Assembly: GCA_016793585.1 (NCBI GenBank)
Contig: JAEUJR010000973.1
Span: 1 to 20,471 of the forward strand
Origin: Archangium sp.
GTDB lineage: Bacteria > Myxococcota > Myxococcia > Myxococcales > Myxococcaceae
Direction: 5' to 3'
Length of the DNA: 20,471 bases
Below the pieces are notes generated by a model. That model worked only from the letters and a program-made list of their open reading frames with translations. It did not search any database and was not told where the DNA came from. Both the position numbers and the translations under genes were made by a program. The number at the start of each line of letters is the position of its first letter. Position 1 is the first letter of the stretch. Shown in pieces: positions 6,178-13,357 of the stretch.

Positions 6178-6242
6178 CTCTCCTTCATCAACGCAGCGAC
6201 GCGACGCAGATCGCCTTTTCGGTGTGCGGCAACGAACGCGTC

Positions 6243-7052
6243 ATGCGAACCGTACAGGCAGCAGTGTTGGCGGTGGTGCTCACGGCAGCGGGCGTGGCCA
6301 GCGCCCAGAGCCACGTCGAGCTGAACCTGTTTGGGTCGAGCTCGAGCCTGAGCTTCGGGTTCGGCGTGCATCACCACGCGCGTCGCCACGTCGTCGTCGG
6401 GCCTGCGGCTGTCTACGTGCAGCCTGCGCCCGTGTACGTGCAGCCGCCGCCCGTCGTGTACCAGCAGCCAGCCGTGGTCGTGGCGCCGCCGCCCCCGCCG
6501 ATGGTGCAGGTGCAGCCCGTCTCGGTGCAGCCCGCGCCGGTCGTGGTGCAGCAGCCGCCTCCGCAGGTGGTGACCCGCACCGTGACGGTGAAAGAGCCCG
6601 TGCCCGAGCGCCCTGCGCTCATCGGCCTCAAGTACACGCCCGGCCTGTCTGGCGTGTTCACCGCGAGCGGCAACTCCGTCGGCTTCAGCGGCGCGCGCTT
6701 CACACACTCGGCGGGCCTCGAGGCGCGGCTCTCGCGCTGGTTCGCGCTGCGCAGTGACGTCGAGCTTCGCAACGACAGCCGGTCGTTCGACGTCATCGGC
6801 GCGAAGGTGTGGCTCGCCGGCGGCGACTGGAAGGTGAAGCCGTACCTCTCGGCCAGCCTCTCGGGCACCATGGCCGACTCGCGCCCCAACGCGCTGTCGG
6901 TGGGCGTCGTGGGCGCCGGCGGCCTCGACGTCTTCTTCGGCAAACACTTCTTCCTCGAAGCCGAGGTGCGTTACCGCGCGCTGCCGGGCAACTGCTGCAC
7001 CGAGGTGCCGCAGGTCACCGGCGTCGTCGGCGCCGGGCTCGCGTTCTTCTGA
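6243..7052 (+). CDS. Outer-membrane beta-barrel-like protein with Pro/Val/Gln-rich segment
   Basis: The protein has 269 residues from the ATG at 6243. Residues 1-21 are a signal peptide (MRTVQAAVLAVVLTAAGVASA, cleavage before Gln-Ser). Residues about 50-115 are low complexity, with repeats such as VYVQPAPVYVQPPP and runs of Pro, Val and Gln, so probably an extended periplasmic or surface spacer. From about 130 to the end, alternating polar and hydrophobic strands (LSRWFALRSDVELRN, WKVKPYLSASLSGTM, HFFLEAEVRYRALPG) look like a small outer-membrane barrel, and the last residue is Phe, the usual barrel-assembly signal. No ribosome binding site is obvious, and a GTG at 6222 is a less likely start. 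A terminator hairpin in the leader may regulate it. Its stop abuts the stop of the opposing gene. Function unknown. Confidence 0.75.
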   Translation: MRTVQAAVLAVVLTAAGVASAQSHVELNLFGSSSSLSFGFGVHHHARRHVVVGPAAVYVQPAPVYVQPPPVVYQQPAVVVAPPPPPMVQVQPVSVQPAPVVVQQPPPQVVTRTVTVKEPVPERPALIGLKYTPGLSGVFTASGNSVGFSGARFTHSAGLEARLSRWFALRSDVELRNDSRSFDVIGAKVWLAGGDWKVKPYLSASLSGTMADSRPNALSVGVVGAGGLDVFFGKHFFLEAEVRYRALPGNCCTEVPQVTGVVGAGLAFF

Positions 7053-7520
7053 TCAGTCCTGCGCGCAGTCGACGAGCGTCGGCGCGAGCACGCGCACCAG
7101 CTCCTCGGGCTTCATCGCCACGAGGAAGCCGCGGCCTCCGCCGTTGATGAAGAGCCGCTCGAGCGTGGTGATGCTTCGTTCGCAGGCGATGGGCATGGCC
7201 TTCTTCGTGCCGAAGGGAGACGTGCCTCCGACGAGATAGCCGGTGTGCCGCTGCGCGACCTCGGGGGCGCACGCCGCCACCGACTTGCGGGAGAGCTGGC
7301 GGGCGAGCTGCTTCGTCGAGACGCGTTTGTCGCCGTGCATCAGCACCAGCAGCGGCTGCTTCGCCTCGTCTTCGAACACGAGCGTCTTGACGACCTGGTG
7401 CTCGTCGACGCCGAGCATCTGGCTCGAGTGCGAGGTGCCGCCCTTCTCGACGTAGTCGAAGCGGTGCGTCTCGTAGCGCACGCCCTTCGCGTCGAGGAAC
7501 TCGGTGGCCGGCGTCTTCAC
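7053..7520 (-). CDS. ybaK: YbaK/EbsC-type aminoacyl-tRNA deacylase
   Basis: This 155-residue protein matches the YbaK family, which hydrolyses Cys mischarged on tRNA-Pro. The N-terminus KTPATEFLDAKGVRYETHRFDY is a family hallmark. Lys45 in QVVKTLVFE corresponds to the catalytic Lys, and GYLVGGTSPFGTKK at 94-107 is the conserved loop (usually GxVxGGxSPxGxKK). It is cytoplasmic and of usual length. The start is a GTG whose last two bases are the first two of the phosphatase stop codon (GTGA), so it is translated by coupling to the upstream gene; no separate ribosome binding site is evident. A start far upstream at 8075 would run through the phosphatase gene in another frame and is rejected. Substrate preference cannot be read from the sequence alone. 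Confidence 0.93.
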   Translation of the reverse strand: MKTPATEFLDAKGVRYETHRFDYVEKGGTSHSSQMLGVDEHQVVKTLVFEDEAKQPLLVLMHGDKRVSTKQLARQLSRKSVAACAPEVAQRHTGYLVGGTSPFGTKKAMPIACERSITTLERLFINGGGRGFLVAMKPEELVRVLAPTLVDCAQD

Positions 7521-8779
7521 TTGGTGAAGCTGCGGGTGAAGAGCACGTTGCCGGTCTCTCCGTAGAACGTGCCCGTGAAGGTGCGCCCGTTGAGCTCGAC
7601 GTAGAGGAAGCCCAGGTCGGTCGTCTGGTAATGCACGGGGTTCGTGGTGTCGTTGGTGGTGGCCGAGGCGCCGCCGCCCGAGACCATCAGGTGCGTGCCG
7701 TTGCAGGTCGGGGTGAGCCACTGCAACGAGTGGTCGTGGCCCGAGAGGTACACGTCGGCGCGGCCGCAGACGATCGTCTCGAGGAAGTTCTTGATGTGGC
7801 GGCCATCGGTGAACAGCGGCAACGAGACGCACTGGCCGAGAATCTGCTGGCAGTCGTAGTTGCCCGCGTTGCCGTGAGGCCCGTTCGACTTGTAGGGGTG
7901 GTGGCCCAACGCGATCTTCCACGTCGCGGTCGACGCGCCCAGCCACGCGTTGATGTCGGCGCGCGTCTGCGTGTCTCCGGTGCCGTTCGGGCCCCAGAAG
8001 CTGCGGTTGGTGTCGAGCGCGAAGAACTCGGCGTGGCCCTGCGTGAAGCGGTAGTGGAGCGAAGGCATGCGCCACTTCGGGTTCACCTGCGAGTACGCGA
8101 CCTCGACGTCGGCCTTGTTCGCCTCGTAGCCCGCGCCGTCACCGCCGTAGTCGTGGTTTCCCAGCACTGCGTAGAAGGGCGCGTTGACGGTGCTGTACGG
8201 CTGCACGAACGCGGTCTGCCACTGCGGGTCGGTCACCGAGGTGACGCCCGTCGGGTAGAAGTTGTCACCCAGCAGCACGACGAAGTCGCAGCCGCGCTGC
8301 GCACAGATGGTGCCCATCGCCTGACCGACGGCGTTCTGCCCGGCGTTGCCCTTGCCCGTGTCGCCGACCGCGATGAAGCGCACGATGCTGACGCCTGCAT
8401 CGGCGGCCGAGCCACCCGCGGCGCTCCCGCCGGCGCGCGCAAAGCCACCTGCGCTCGCCGCGCCACCTGCGCTGGCCACACCTCCGGCGCTCCCCGTTCC
8501 GCCTGCGGTCACCGAGCTGCCTGCTGCGGTTCCGCCTGCTGCTGCTCCACCGGCGAACCCACCGGCGCTCGCGGCGCCACCAGCGGCCGTGCCGCCTGCG
8601 GTCGCTGTGCCGCCAGCGTTCGCCGCCCCACCAGCCGTGCCGCCAGCCGACGCGTTGCCATCGGCGTTGCCCATGCCGCCCGCTGCGCCCGCGCCGCCGC
8701 CGGTCGGGCCGGGCTTCGAAGGCGTGCCGCAACAACCGAACACCACGACGAGACAGAGAAGAAACACGAGGCGGGTCAT
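7517..8779 (-). CDS. Purple-acid-phosphatase-like metallophosphoesterase lipoprotein
   Basis: The 420-residue precursor begins with a signal peptide and lipobox-like VFGC (Cys16, with a second Cys17). Residues 27-128 are a low-complexity Gly/Ala/Thr/Ser linker with a recurring Ala-Gly-Gly unit. From about 133 the calcineurin-like phosphoesterase domain shows all its motifs: Asp140 (AVGDTG), Asp172 (LLGDNFY), Asn208-His209 (LGNHDYGG), His293-His294 (LGHHPYKSNG) and His348-Asp349-His350 (SGHDHSLQ). NFY and GxHHPYxS are typical of tartrate-resistant (purple) acid phosphatases, so a two-metal Fe site is likely. It probably sits tethered to the envelope and releases phosphate from organic esters. 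A sigma-70-like promoter lies just upstream, and ybaK is coupled downstream. Only the linker looks unusual in composition. Confidence 0.9.
   Translation of the reverse strand: MTRLVFLLCLVVVFGCCGTPSKPGPTGGGAGAAGGMGNADGNASAGGTAGGAANAGGTATAGGTAAGGAASAGGFAGGAAAGGTAAGSSVTAGGTGSAGGVASAGGAASAGGFARAGGSAAGGSAADAGVSIVRFIAVGDTGKGNAGQNAVGQAMGTICAQRGCDFVVLLGDNFYPTGVTSVTDPQWQTAFVQPYSTVNAPFYAVLGNHDYGGDGAGYEANKADVEVAYSQVNPKWRMPSLHYRFTQGHAEFFALDTNRSFWGPNGTGDTQTRADINAWLGASTATWKIALGHHPYKSNGPHGNAGNYDCQQILGQCVSLPLFTDGRHIKNFLETIVCGRADVYLSGHDHSLQWLTPTCNGTHLMVSGGGASATTNDTTNPVHYQTTDLGFLYVELNGRTFTGTFYGETGNVLFTRSFTK
8399..8698 (-). repeat. Low-complexity Ala-Gly-Gly linker repeat within the phosphatase gene
   Basis: About 100 codons encode imperfect copies of (S/T/V/A)-A-G-G-(T/A/F/V), for instance SAGGTAGGAANAGGTATAGG. 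The DNA copies differ mainly at synonymous or Ala/Thr/Ser positions, so this looks like an old expanded linker between lipid anchor and enzyme. It is prone to length variation between strains (inference). Confidence 0.75.
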
Positions 8780-8808
8780 CGGAGGCTCCAGAGCGGGGGG
8801 ACCCGCCG

Positions 8809-8836
8809 GTTATCGAACGAACGCCGACTCCGTCAA
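8809..8836 (-). promoter_or_regulatory. Sigma-70-type promoter for the phosphatase-ybaK pair
   Basis: On the minus strand, TTGACG (five of six matches to -35) and GATAAC (four of six to -10) are spaced by 16 bases. Transcription would begin near 8802, about 20 bases before the ATG at 8779, with GGAG in between. The gap to the divergent methyltransferase-like gene is only 95 bases. Confidence 0.5.
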
Positions 8837-8874
8837 TCGCAGCGCTCGGTGGCGAGGTTTGTCACAGTGCGAAC

Positions 8875-10209
8875 GTGTTCACGCCGCTGCACCAGAGCCC
8901 GCTCTTCACCAGACAGGCTGCAGTCTACGAAGCCATGGGCATGCGCGCGTGGAGCGACGGCATCGTGCCGTGGCGCGCGACGACGTGCCCGCTGCTGGCC
9001 GACGTCGAGGCCGAGCTCATCGCGGCCTTCGCGAAGGACGTCGCGGGGCCGCTGACCATCATCGACGTCGGCGCTGGCACGGGGCGGCTCGGCTTTCATC
9101 TGGCGCCGAAGCTCGACGCGCGGGGCGTTTCGGCGAAGGTCGTGCTGGCCGACATCGCGCCGTCGAACGTGCACGCGTTGACCGAGCAGCCACAGCTCGC
9201 GGCGCTGGCAGCGACGGGCCGCCTCTCGTTCGAGGTGTTCGATGCCCTTTCGCCGACGCCACGCCGGGGAGCCGCGGTGCTGCTGGCGCACTACCTCTTC
9301 GATTCCCTGCCCCACCGCGCCTTCCGGGTGACCGAGACAGGAGAGGTGCTCGAGGGGCTGGTCGACGTGACGCAGGCTCCGTGGGCGTGGCGCTACGACG
9401 CGACGCCCCCGCGAGCCGAGCTGAAGGGAAGACGCGCCGGCACCTTCCTCGTCCCCGTCGGGGCGGCGCAGGCGCTCGCGGCGTGGCGGAGCGCCTTCGA
9501 GGGGCCGCTGCTGGTGCTCGCGGCCGACAAGGGCGTGACGCCGCGCGGGCCGGGGGAAGACCCTCTGCTCGCGCAGCACGAGTCGGTCTCGGCAGGCGTC
9601 GACTTCACCGCGCTCGCACGGTTGGCCGACGGCTGGGAGCACCTGGCGCCAGCGAAGCCCTCAGACGTGTTCGCGCTGCACGCGTTCTCGACGACGAAGG
9701 CCCCGCGGCTGACGAAGCGCTGGGGTGAGCGCGGCGAACGAAACGAAGTGCTGCAGCTGCTCGAGCGCTTCAACGCGCTGCTGACGGCGGCGCCCGACGC
9801 AGAGGCGCTGCTGGGCTTTCTCGAGAGCACCCACGACGACCCTGATCTGCTGGCCCAGCTCGCGGCCCACCTGCGGGAGCTCACGCTCGACGATCGCGAC
9901 GCGGGAAGGCTCGTCTCGCTGCTGGCCCGCGCAGGAGAACGGCACTTCCTGTTCAAGCAGCAGCTCGACGTGCCCTTCTCGCTGGCGGTCACCGCCCATC
10001 ACCTCGGCGCGTTGCAGCTGGCGGTCGCGCTCTACGGGCGCTCGCTGGCCGAGAACGGCGCGCACCCGTCGACGTTGCTCAACCTCGCGCTGGCGCAGAA
10101 GGCGTTGGGCCGAACGGACGACGCCTGCGCCGCCCTCGACGTGTTGCTCGAAGCAGCGCCTCAGCATTCGCGTGCGAGCGCGCTGCTGGCCGAGTGGCGC
10201 GAGCCCTGA
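8875..10209 (+). CDS. Class I SAM-dependent methyltransferase-like protein with C-terminal TPR-like region
   Basis: The 444-residue protein has a SAM-binding motif I at 62-74 (IIDVGAGTGRLGF), an acidic residue after strand beta-2 (Asp93 in VVLADIAPS) and LLAHYLFDSLP at 136-146, which resembles the NE(L/F)xDALP motif of the MidA/NDUFAF7 protein-arginine methyltransferases. Residues about 370-440 form helical repeats (GALQLAVALYGRSLAENG, PSTLLNLALAQKALGRTDDA) read as one and a half to two TPR units, a protein-binding tail. No signal peptide, so cytoplasmic. The start is a GTG with no strong ribosome binding site; ATG at 8935 is an alternative. Divergent from the phosphatase gene and convergent with the lipoprotein gene at 10217. 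The methyl acceptor is unknown. Confidence 0.7.
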   Translation: MFTPLHQSPLFTRQAAVYEAMGMRAWSDGIVPWRATTCPLLADVEAELIAAFAKDVAGPLTIIDVGAGTGRLGFHLAPKLDARGVSAKVVLADIAPSNVHALTEQPQLAALAATGRLSFEVFDALSPTPRRGAAVLLAHYLFDSLPHRAFRVTETGEVLEGLVDVTQAPWAWRYDATPPRAELKGRRAGTFLVPVGAAQALAAWRSAFEGPLLVLAADKGVTPRGPGEDPLLAQHESVSAGVDFTALARLADGWEHLAPAKPSDVFALHAFSTTKAPRLTKRWGERGERNEVLQLLERFNALLTAAPDAEALLGFLESTHDDPDLLAQLAAHLRELTLDDRDAGRLVSLLARAGERHFLFKQQLDVPFSLAVTAHHLGALQLAVALYGRSLAENGAHPSTLLNLALAQKALGRTDDACAALDVLLEAAPQHSRASALLAEWREP

Positions 10210-10216
10210 GGCGCGC

Positions 10217-10708
10217 TCAGCGCAGCCCGGCGTCGAGCAACGCGTCGAGCCGCTGAGACACGTCGTCGACCGGAGGCTCGTGCGCGTCGTGGTACGCCTT
10301 GTCGAGCCGCTCGATGCGTTTGCGACAGTCGTCGAGGGCCTTCACGACGTTGGGGCTCGCTCCGCCGTCACGGGCCAGCAGCTCGGCGAGCGCGGCACAC
10401 GCCCGTGTCTGCGCCTTGATGTCTTCCGGCAGATCGGACTCGTCGGCGTGCAGCTTCGCGAGCGGCCTTCTCACGTGTACGCGCGCGTTCTGAATCACCT
10501 GCGCGAGCGCTCTGGCCTCGGCAGCCTTCGCGCTGCCCGGAGGCACCTTCGCGAGGGTGTCGAGCACCTCGTCGAACGCCTTCGAATCGGGCCGTTCGGC
10601 TTTCGACACGAGCGCCACGTGCTTCGCCTTCGCGTCGTCGTACAGCTTCGCGCCCTCGTCACGGCACGAGGCCAGCACCACCACCGAGAGGAGCCACGAG
10701 CGGCGCAC
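10217..10708 (-). CDS. Small lipoprotein of unknown function
   Basis: The protein has 163 residues. Residues 1-14 are a short signal peptide (VRRSWLLSVVVLAS, read with initiator Met) and the lipobox Leu-Ala-Ser-Cys15 predicts a lipid anchor. The remainder is predicted almost wholly helical with many charged residues, for example KLYDDAKAKHVALVSKAE and ALDDCRKRIERLDKAYHDA, and contains two further Cys that could pair. I recognise no family. The GTG start lies 2 bases after the stop of the phospholipase C-like gene, so it is probably expressed by coupling to it. A longer frame to 10891 would run through the upstream gene and would place the lipobox internally, so I reject it. Confidence 0.72.
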   Translation of the reverse strand: MRRSWLLSVVVLASCRDEGAKLYDDAKAKHVALVSKAERPDSKAFDEVLDTLAKVPPGSAKAAEARALAQVIQNARVHVRRPLAKLHADESDLPEDIKAQTRACAALAELLARDGGASPNVVKALDDCRKRIERLDKAYHDAHEPPVDDVSQRLDALLDAGLR

Positions 10709-10712
10709 GGCT

Positions 10713-11888
10713 TCAGGCTTTGACGCGCGGCCGACGAAGCAGCAACGCCGCTGCGGCGAGCAACACCCAGAACCCGGGAGCGCTCTGACACTGACACCCG
10801 ACGCCAGGCTCTGCGCCGATGCCCGCATCGAACGGCAGGAAGATGCCGCCATCGACGTTGAAGCCGCCTCCGCCACCACCCGCACCACCACCGCCGGTGT
10901 TCTGGCCTGCGTCGACCGGCCCGGCGTCGACCGTCACCACGCCGCTGTCGGGCCGGCCTGCATCGACGACCACCACGCCGCCATCGGGCCGCGCGGGCGC
11001 CGGCGTCCACGTGACGGGGAAACCACGGAGCACGGCGGCTGACGTCGGAACGCTCCGGCCACACCCGGCGGTGAAGCCTGGCAGGTCGGGAGCGCCCGCT
11101 TCGGCCCACGCCATCCACAACAGCGAAGACATCACCGTGAGCGCGTCACCCCAACGCTTCGCCGTCATGTCGCGCGACTGGGTGAAGAGCACCTGGCGCT
11201 GGTAGCCGCCTCCGCCGGCGTCGAGCCCACCGGCGGCCACGTCAGCCGCGATGAGGCCGGGCACGAGCGGGTTGCCGACGAGCACGATGTCGAACGTCGC
11301 GTAGCGCGGGTCGATGACGCCGGGTGTGCCGTAGAACGTGCGCGCCTGGTCGCGAATCGCGTTGATGTTGGCGGCGGTGTTCAACATGTCCGACTCCCAA
11401 CGGTTGTGCAGGCCGTCGTTGGGGTCGAAGTTCTTCGTGTCGTGCAGCACCGAGAACGAGTCGGTGACGTAGTGAGACATGTAGAACGAGCGATCGAGAA
11501 TCGCGTTCACGTCACGCGCGCGGAAGGCGGCGACGAGCAGCGCGTACTGCTCCTCGACGCGCCAGGGCACGGTGCCGTTTCGGGTGGCGTTCTGTCGCAG
11601 CTGGTCGAGCGCCATCTGCCAGTCGCGGGGGTACGACGAGGGCGGGTTGACCCAGTCGACCTCGAGGAAGTGGCGGGGGGCTTCGGTCAGGTCGGTGGCG
11701 CGTTCACGGTCGGGGTCGCACGCGCGGTCTTGCAGCGCGGCGGTCTGACGTGACGCGTACCAGGCGCCGAGGCAGTGATTGGCGGGCAATGGCTCGTGCA
11801 TCATCGAGGCGAGGCGACGGTGACCGTCGAAGCCCCACGCGAAGCACAGGTTCGGCAACAGGGCGGCGAGCAGCAGACGACGAGACAC
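10713..11888 (-). CDS. Zinc-dependent phospholipase C / P1 nuclease-fold protein with MYXO-CTERM tail
   Basis: The precursor has 391 residues. Cleavage after Ala17 would leave Trp18 as the first mature residue, and His23 follows as in P1 nuclease (Trp1, His6). Further zinc ligands fit the family spacing: an Asp near 59-61, His73 (APRHFLEVD), His139 and Asp143 (MSHYVTDS), His149 (VLHD), and His161 with Glu165 (LHNRWE), matching the HxxxD...H...HxxxE pattern of bacterial phospholipase C. Residues about 300-355 are an Asp-Ala-Gly and poly-Gly linker. The end reads VGCQCQSAPGFWVLLAAAALLL plus basic residues, a MYXO-CTERM sorting signal, so it is probably displayed on the cell surface. Start GTG with AAGGG upstream. 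Substrate (phospholipid or nucleic acid) cannot be decided. Confidence 0.85.
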   Translation of the reverse strand: MSRRLLLAALLPNLCFAWGFDGHRRLASMMHEPLPANHCLGAWYASRQTAALQDRACDPDRERATDLTEAPRHFLEVDWVNPPSSYPRDWQMALDQLRQNATRNGTVPWRVEEQYALLVAAFRARDVNAILDRSFYMSHYVTDSFSVLHDTKNFDPNDGLHNRWESDMLNTAANINAIRDQARTFYGTPGVIDPRYATFDIVLVGNPLVPGLIAADVAAGGLDAGGGGYQRQVLFTQSRDMTAKRWGDALTVMSSLLWMAWAEAGAPDLPGFTAGCGRSVPTSAAVLRGFPVTWTPAPARPDGGVVVVDAGRPDSGVVTVDAGPVDAGQNTGGGGAGGGGGGFNVDGGIFLPFDAGIGAEPGVGCQCQSAPGFWVLLAAAALLLRRPRVKA

Positions 11889-11936
11889 GATTCGCCCTTC
11901 ATCCCTTGATTCGTCACGTCAGTGCAACAGGCGCCA

Positions 11937-12482
11937 TCAGAGCGGGAAGAAGATGCGCCCCGGAGCGGCGTTCAGGCCGGTCGCCGTGTGACAGGTGTTG
12001 CAGTCGCCATCCATCTGCGCGCTGCCCATGGCGTTCGTCTTGCCGTTCGCCTTCACGCGCGCCTTGTACGGCAGGGTGAAGCCCGCCGTCGTCTTCGTCG
12101 AGCGGAAGTTGCCCGCGGCGTTGATGGGCAGCGTGGCCTGCACGACGTCGTTCATGTCGAGGATCTCGACGACGGCGCCGGAAGGAACGTTGGCCGCGGC
12201 GCAGAGGTCGGCCTGACGAACCTCGCCGTACGCGGTGCCCATGAAGAAGTACGCCTTGCCGCGCTCGGAAGTGCCCGAAGGGTTCTGGTTCTGGAAGTTG
12301 TTGCCGAGGTGACAGCTGCGGCACGCGAAGCCCGGGTTCATCAGCTCGCTCTCCGAGGTGCCCGCCGTCCACAGCTGGCCGCTGGTGCAGGTGTCGGTCG
12401 CGCCAGAGCTCGAGAAGCCATTGCCCAGGGGCGACACGCCACCGCAGGCCGCCAACAGAAGAAGCAGGAAGAGCTGTCTCAC
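11937..12482 (-). CDS. Dihaem cytochrome c-like lipoprotein
   Basis: The 181-residue precursor starts with MRQLFLLLLLAAC, a signal peptide with lipobox Leu-Ala-Ala-Cys13. Two haem c attachment motifs are present: Cys54-Arg-Ser-Cys57-His58 and Cys161-Asn-Thr-Cys164-His165. Between them, residues 75-155 form a beta-rich insert (GAVVEILDMNDVVQATLPINAAGNFR) that resembles a small carboxypeptidase-regulatory-like sandwich. Met49 or Met158 might serve as axial ligand, which cannot be decided here. The protein would sit in the periplasm or on the outer surface and carry electrons. The start codon is GTG with GAGGAG about 11 bases upstream. It lies 45 bases after the probable anti-sigma gene and 48 before the phospholipase C-like gene. 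Confidence 0.85.
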   Translation of the reverse strand: MRQLFLLLLLAACGGVSPLGNGFSSSGATDTCTSGQLWTAGTSESELMNPGFACRSCHLGNNFQNQNPSGTSERGKAYFFMGTAYGEVRQADLCAAANVPSGAVVEILDMNDVVQATLPINAAGNFRSTKTTAGFTLPYKARVKANGKTNAMGSAQMDGDCNTCHTATGLNAAPGRIFFPL

Positions 12483-12527
12483 GAACGTCAGACTCCTCGA
12501 GCCCTGCGTTGGCCACCACGACGTACG

Positions 12528-12839
12528 TCAATCAGGGAGCGACGCCACCCGGGCGAGAATGACCTCGGGGTTCGACGACGGCAGCTCGAGCACGGCGCCG
12601 GTCGAGGCATCGAGCGACGACACGTCACGGGTCGGCTCGCTGAAGAAGGTGCGGGTCGCGCCGACCAGATCGACCGGAGCGCTGCGGGGCCACCACACCA
12701 ACCCGAGCACCAGCGTCGCCACCGCGCCTGCCAGCACCCACTTCGTCGGCGCCCGTCGCGGCGTTGCCATGCGTGCGCGCAGGCGCTCGAGCCCGAACGG
12801 CGGCGGCTCGACGATCTCGAAGACCTCGTGACGTTTCAT
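12528..12839 (-). CDS. Small single-pass membrane protein, probable anti-sigma factor
   Basis: This 103-residue protein has a cytoplasmic-looking N-terminus (MKRHEVFEIVEPPPFGLERLRARMA), one membrane helix at about 33-51 (KWVLAGAVATLVLGLVWW) and a short outer tail. Its ATG overlaps the stop of the ECF sigma gene by 4 bases. Position and topology are those of an ECF anti-sigma factor, but the usual zinc motif HxxxCxxC is absent and I see no other known anti-sigma domain, so the role is inferred from context. The sequence between 12839 and 12971 in the same frame belongs to the sigma gene in another frame. Confidence 0.65.
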   Translation of the reverse strand: MKRHEVFEIVEPPPFGLERLRARMATPRRAPTKWVLAGAVATLVLGLVWWPRSAPVDLVGATRTFFSEPTRDVSSLDASTGAVLELPSSNPEVILARVASLPD

Positions 12840-13357
12840 GACGCGTCCTCCAATGGGCCCAGCGCCGTCTCGAGCTGCTGCATCGCCTGATGTCTGCGCG
12901 AGCCGACGGTGCCGGGTGGAATGCCGAGCGTCTGGGAGATCTCGTTCGTCGACAGCCCCGAGAACTCGCACAGCACCACGACCGCCTTCAGCTTCTCGGG
13001 CAACGCGTCGATGGCTTCACGAACCTTCGCCCGACGCTGCTCAATCTCGAGCGCGGCGTCGGCGTGCTGGCCCGGGTCGCGCTCGTCGGCCGCACTGTCG
13101 AGCGAGAAGAACCGTCGCAGCCGTCTCACACGAAGCCGGTTCGCGGCGAGGTTGAGCGCGCTCTGGAAGACGAGCGGCTCAACGGTCTCGAGCTTCACCC
13201 GCGCCCTCGCGTTCCACACCTTCAAGAAGGCCTCCTGCGTCACGTCGCGCGACTCTTCGGTGTTCCACAGCCACCGGTAGACGACGTTGAACACGGGCTT
13301 CTCGAGCTTCACGAACAGCGCCTCGAACCGCGACCGGGAGAGCCCTTCATCGGCCAT
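12836..13357 (-). CDS. ECF-family RNA polymerase sigma factor
   Basis: The 173-residue protein has region 2 at about 8-85, with FNVVYRWLWNTEESRDVTQEAFLKVW (the DVTQEAFLKVW part is the typical region 2 signature) and a basic RLRVRRLRRF end. Region 4 at 118-165 reads LPEKLKAVVVLCEF, LSTNEISQTLGIPPGTV and SRRHQAMQQLE, the -35-binding helix-turn-helix. Region 3 is absent, as expected for ECF factors. It overlaps the stop of the upstream lipoprotein gene by 11 bases and the start of the probable anti-sigma gene by 4, so three genes are tightly coupled. Its target promoters are unknown; the genes downstream, which encode mainly exported proteins, are plausible members. Confidence 0.93.
   Translation of the reverse strand: MADEGLSRSRFEALFVKLEKPVFNVVYRWLWNTEESRDVTQEAFLKVWNARARVKLETVEPLVFQSALNLAANRLRVRRLRRFFSLDSAADERDPGQHADAALEIEQRRAKVREAIDALPEKLKAVVVLCEFSGLSTNEISQTLGIPPGTVGSRRHQAMQQLETALGPLEDAS

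Noticed and set aside
8399..8698. Repetitive DNA that might be a CRISPR array or satellite
   Set aside because: The units are short, in frame and encode an Ala-Gly-Gly linker; there are no constant repeats with unique spacers.
7631..9055. Open frame of 474 codons on the plus strand opposite the phosphatase
   Set aside because: The minus strand carries all metallophosphoesterase motifs. The plus-strand product is low-complexity Arg/Ala.
10201..10220. CTGAG/CTCAG inverted repeat between converging genes as terminator
   Set aside because: The five-base stem has no T run on either side and overlaps stop codons; too weak to call.
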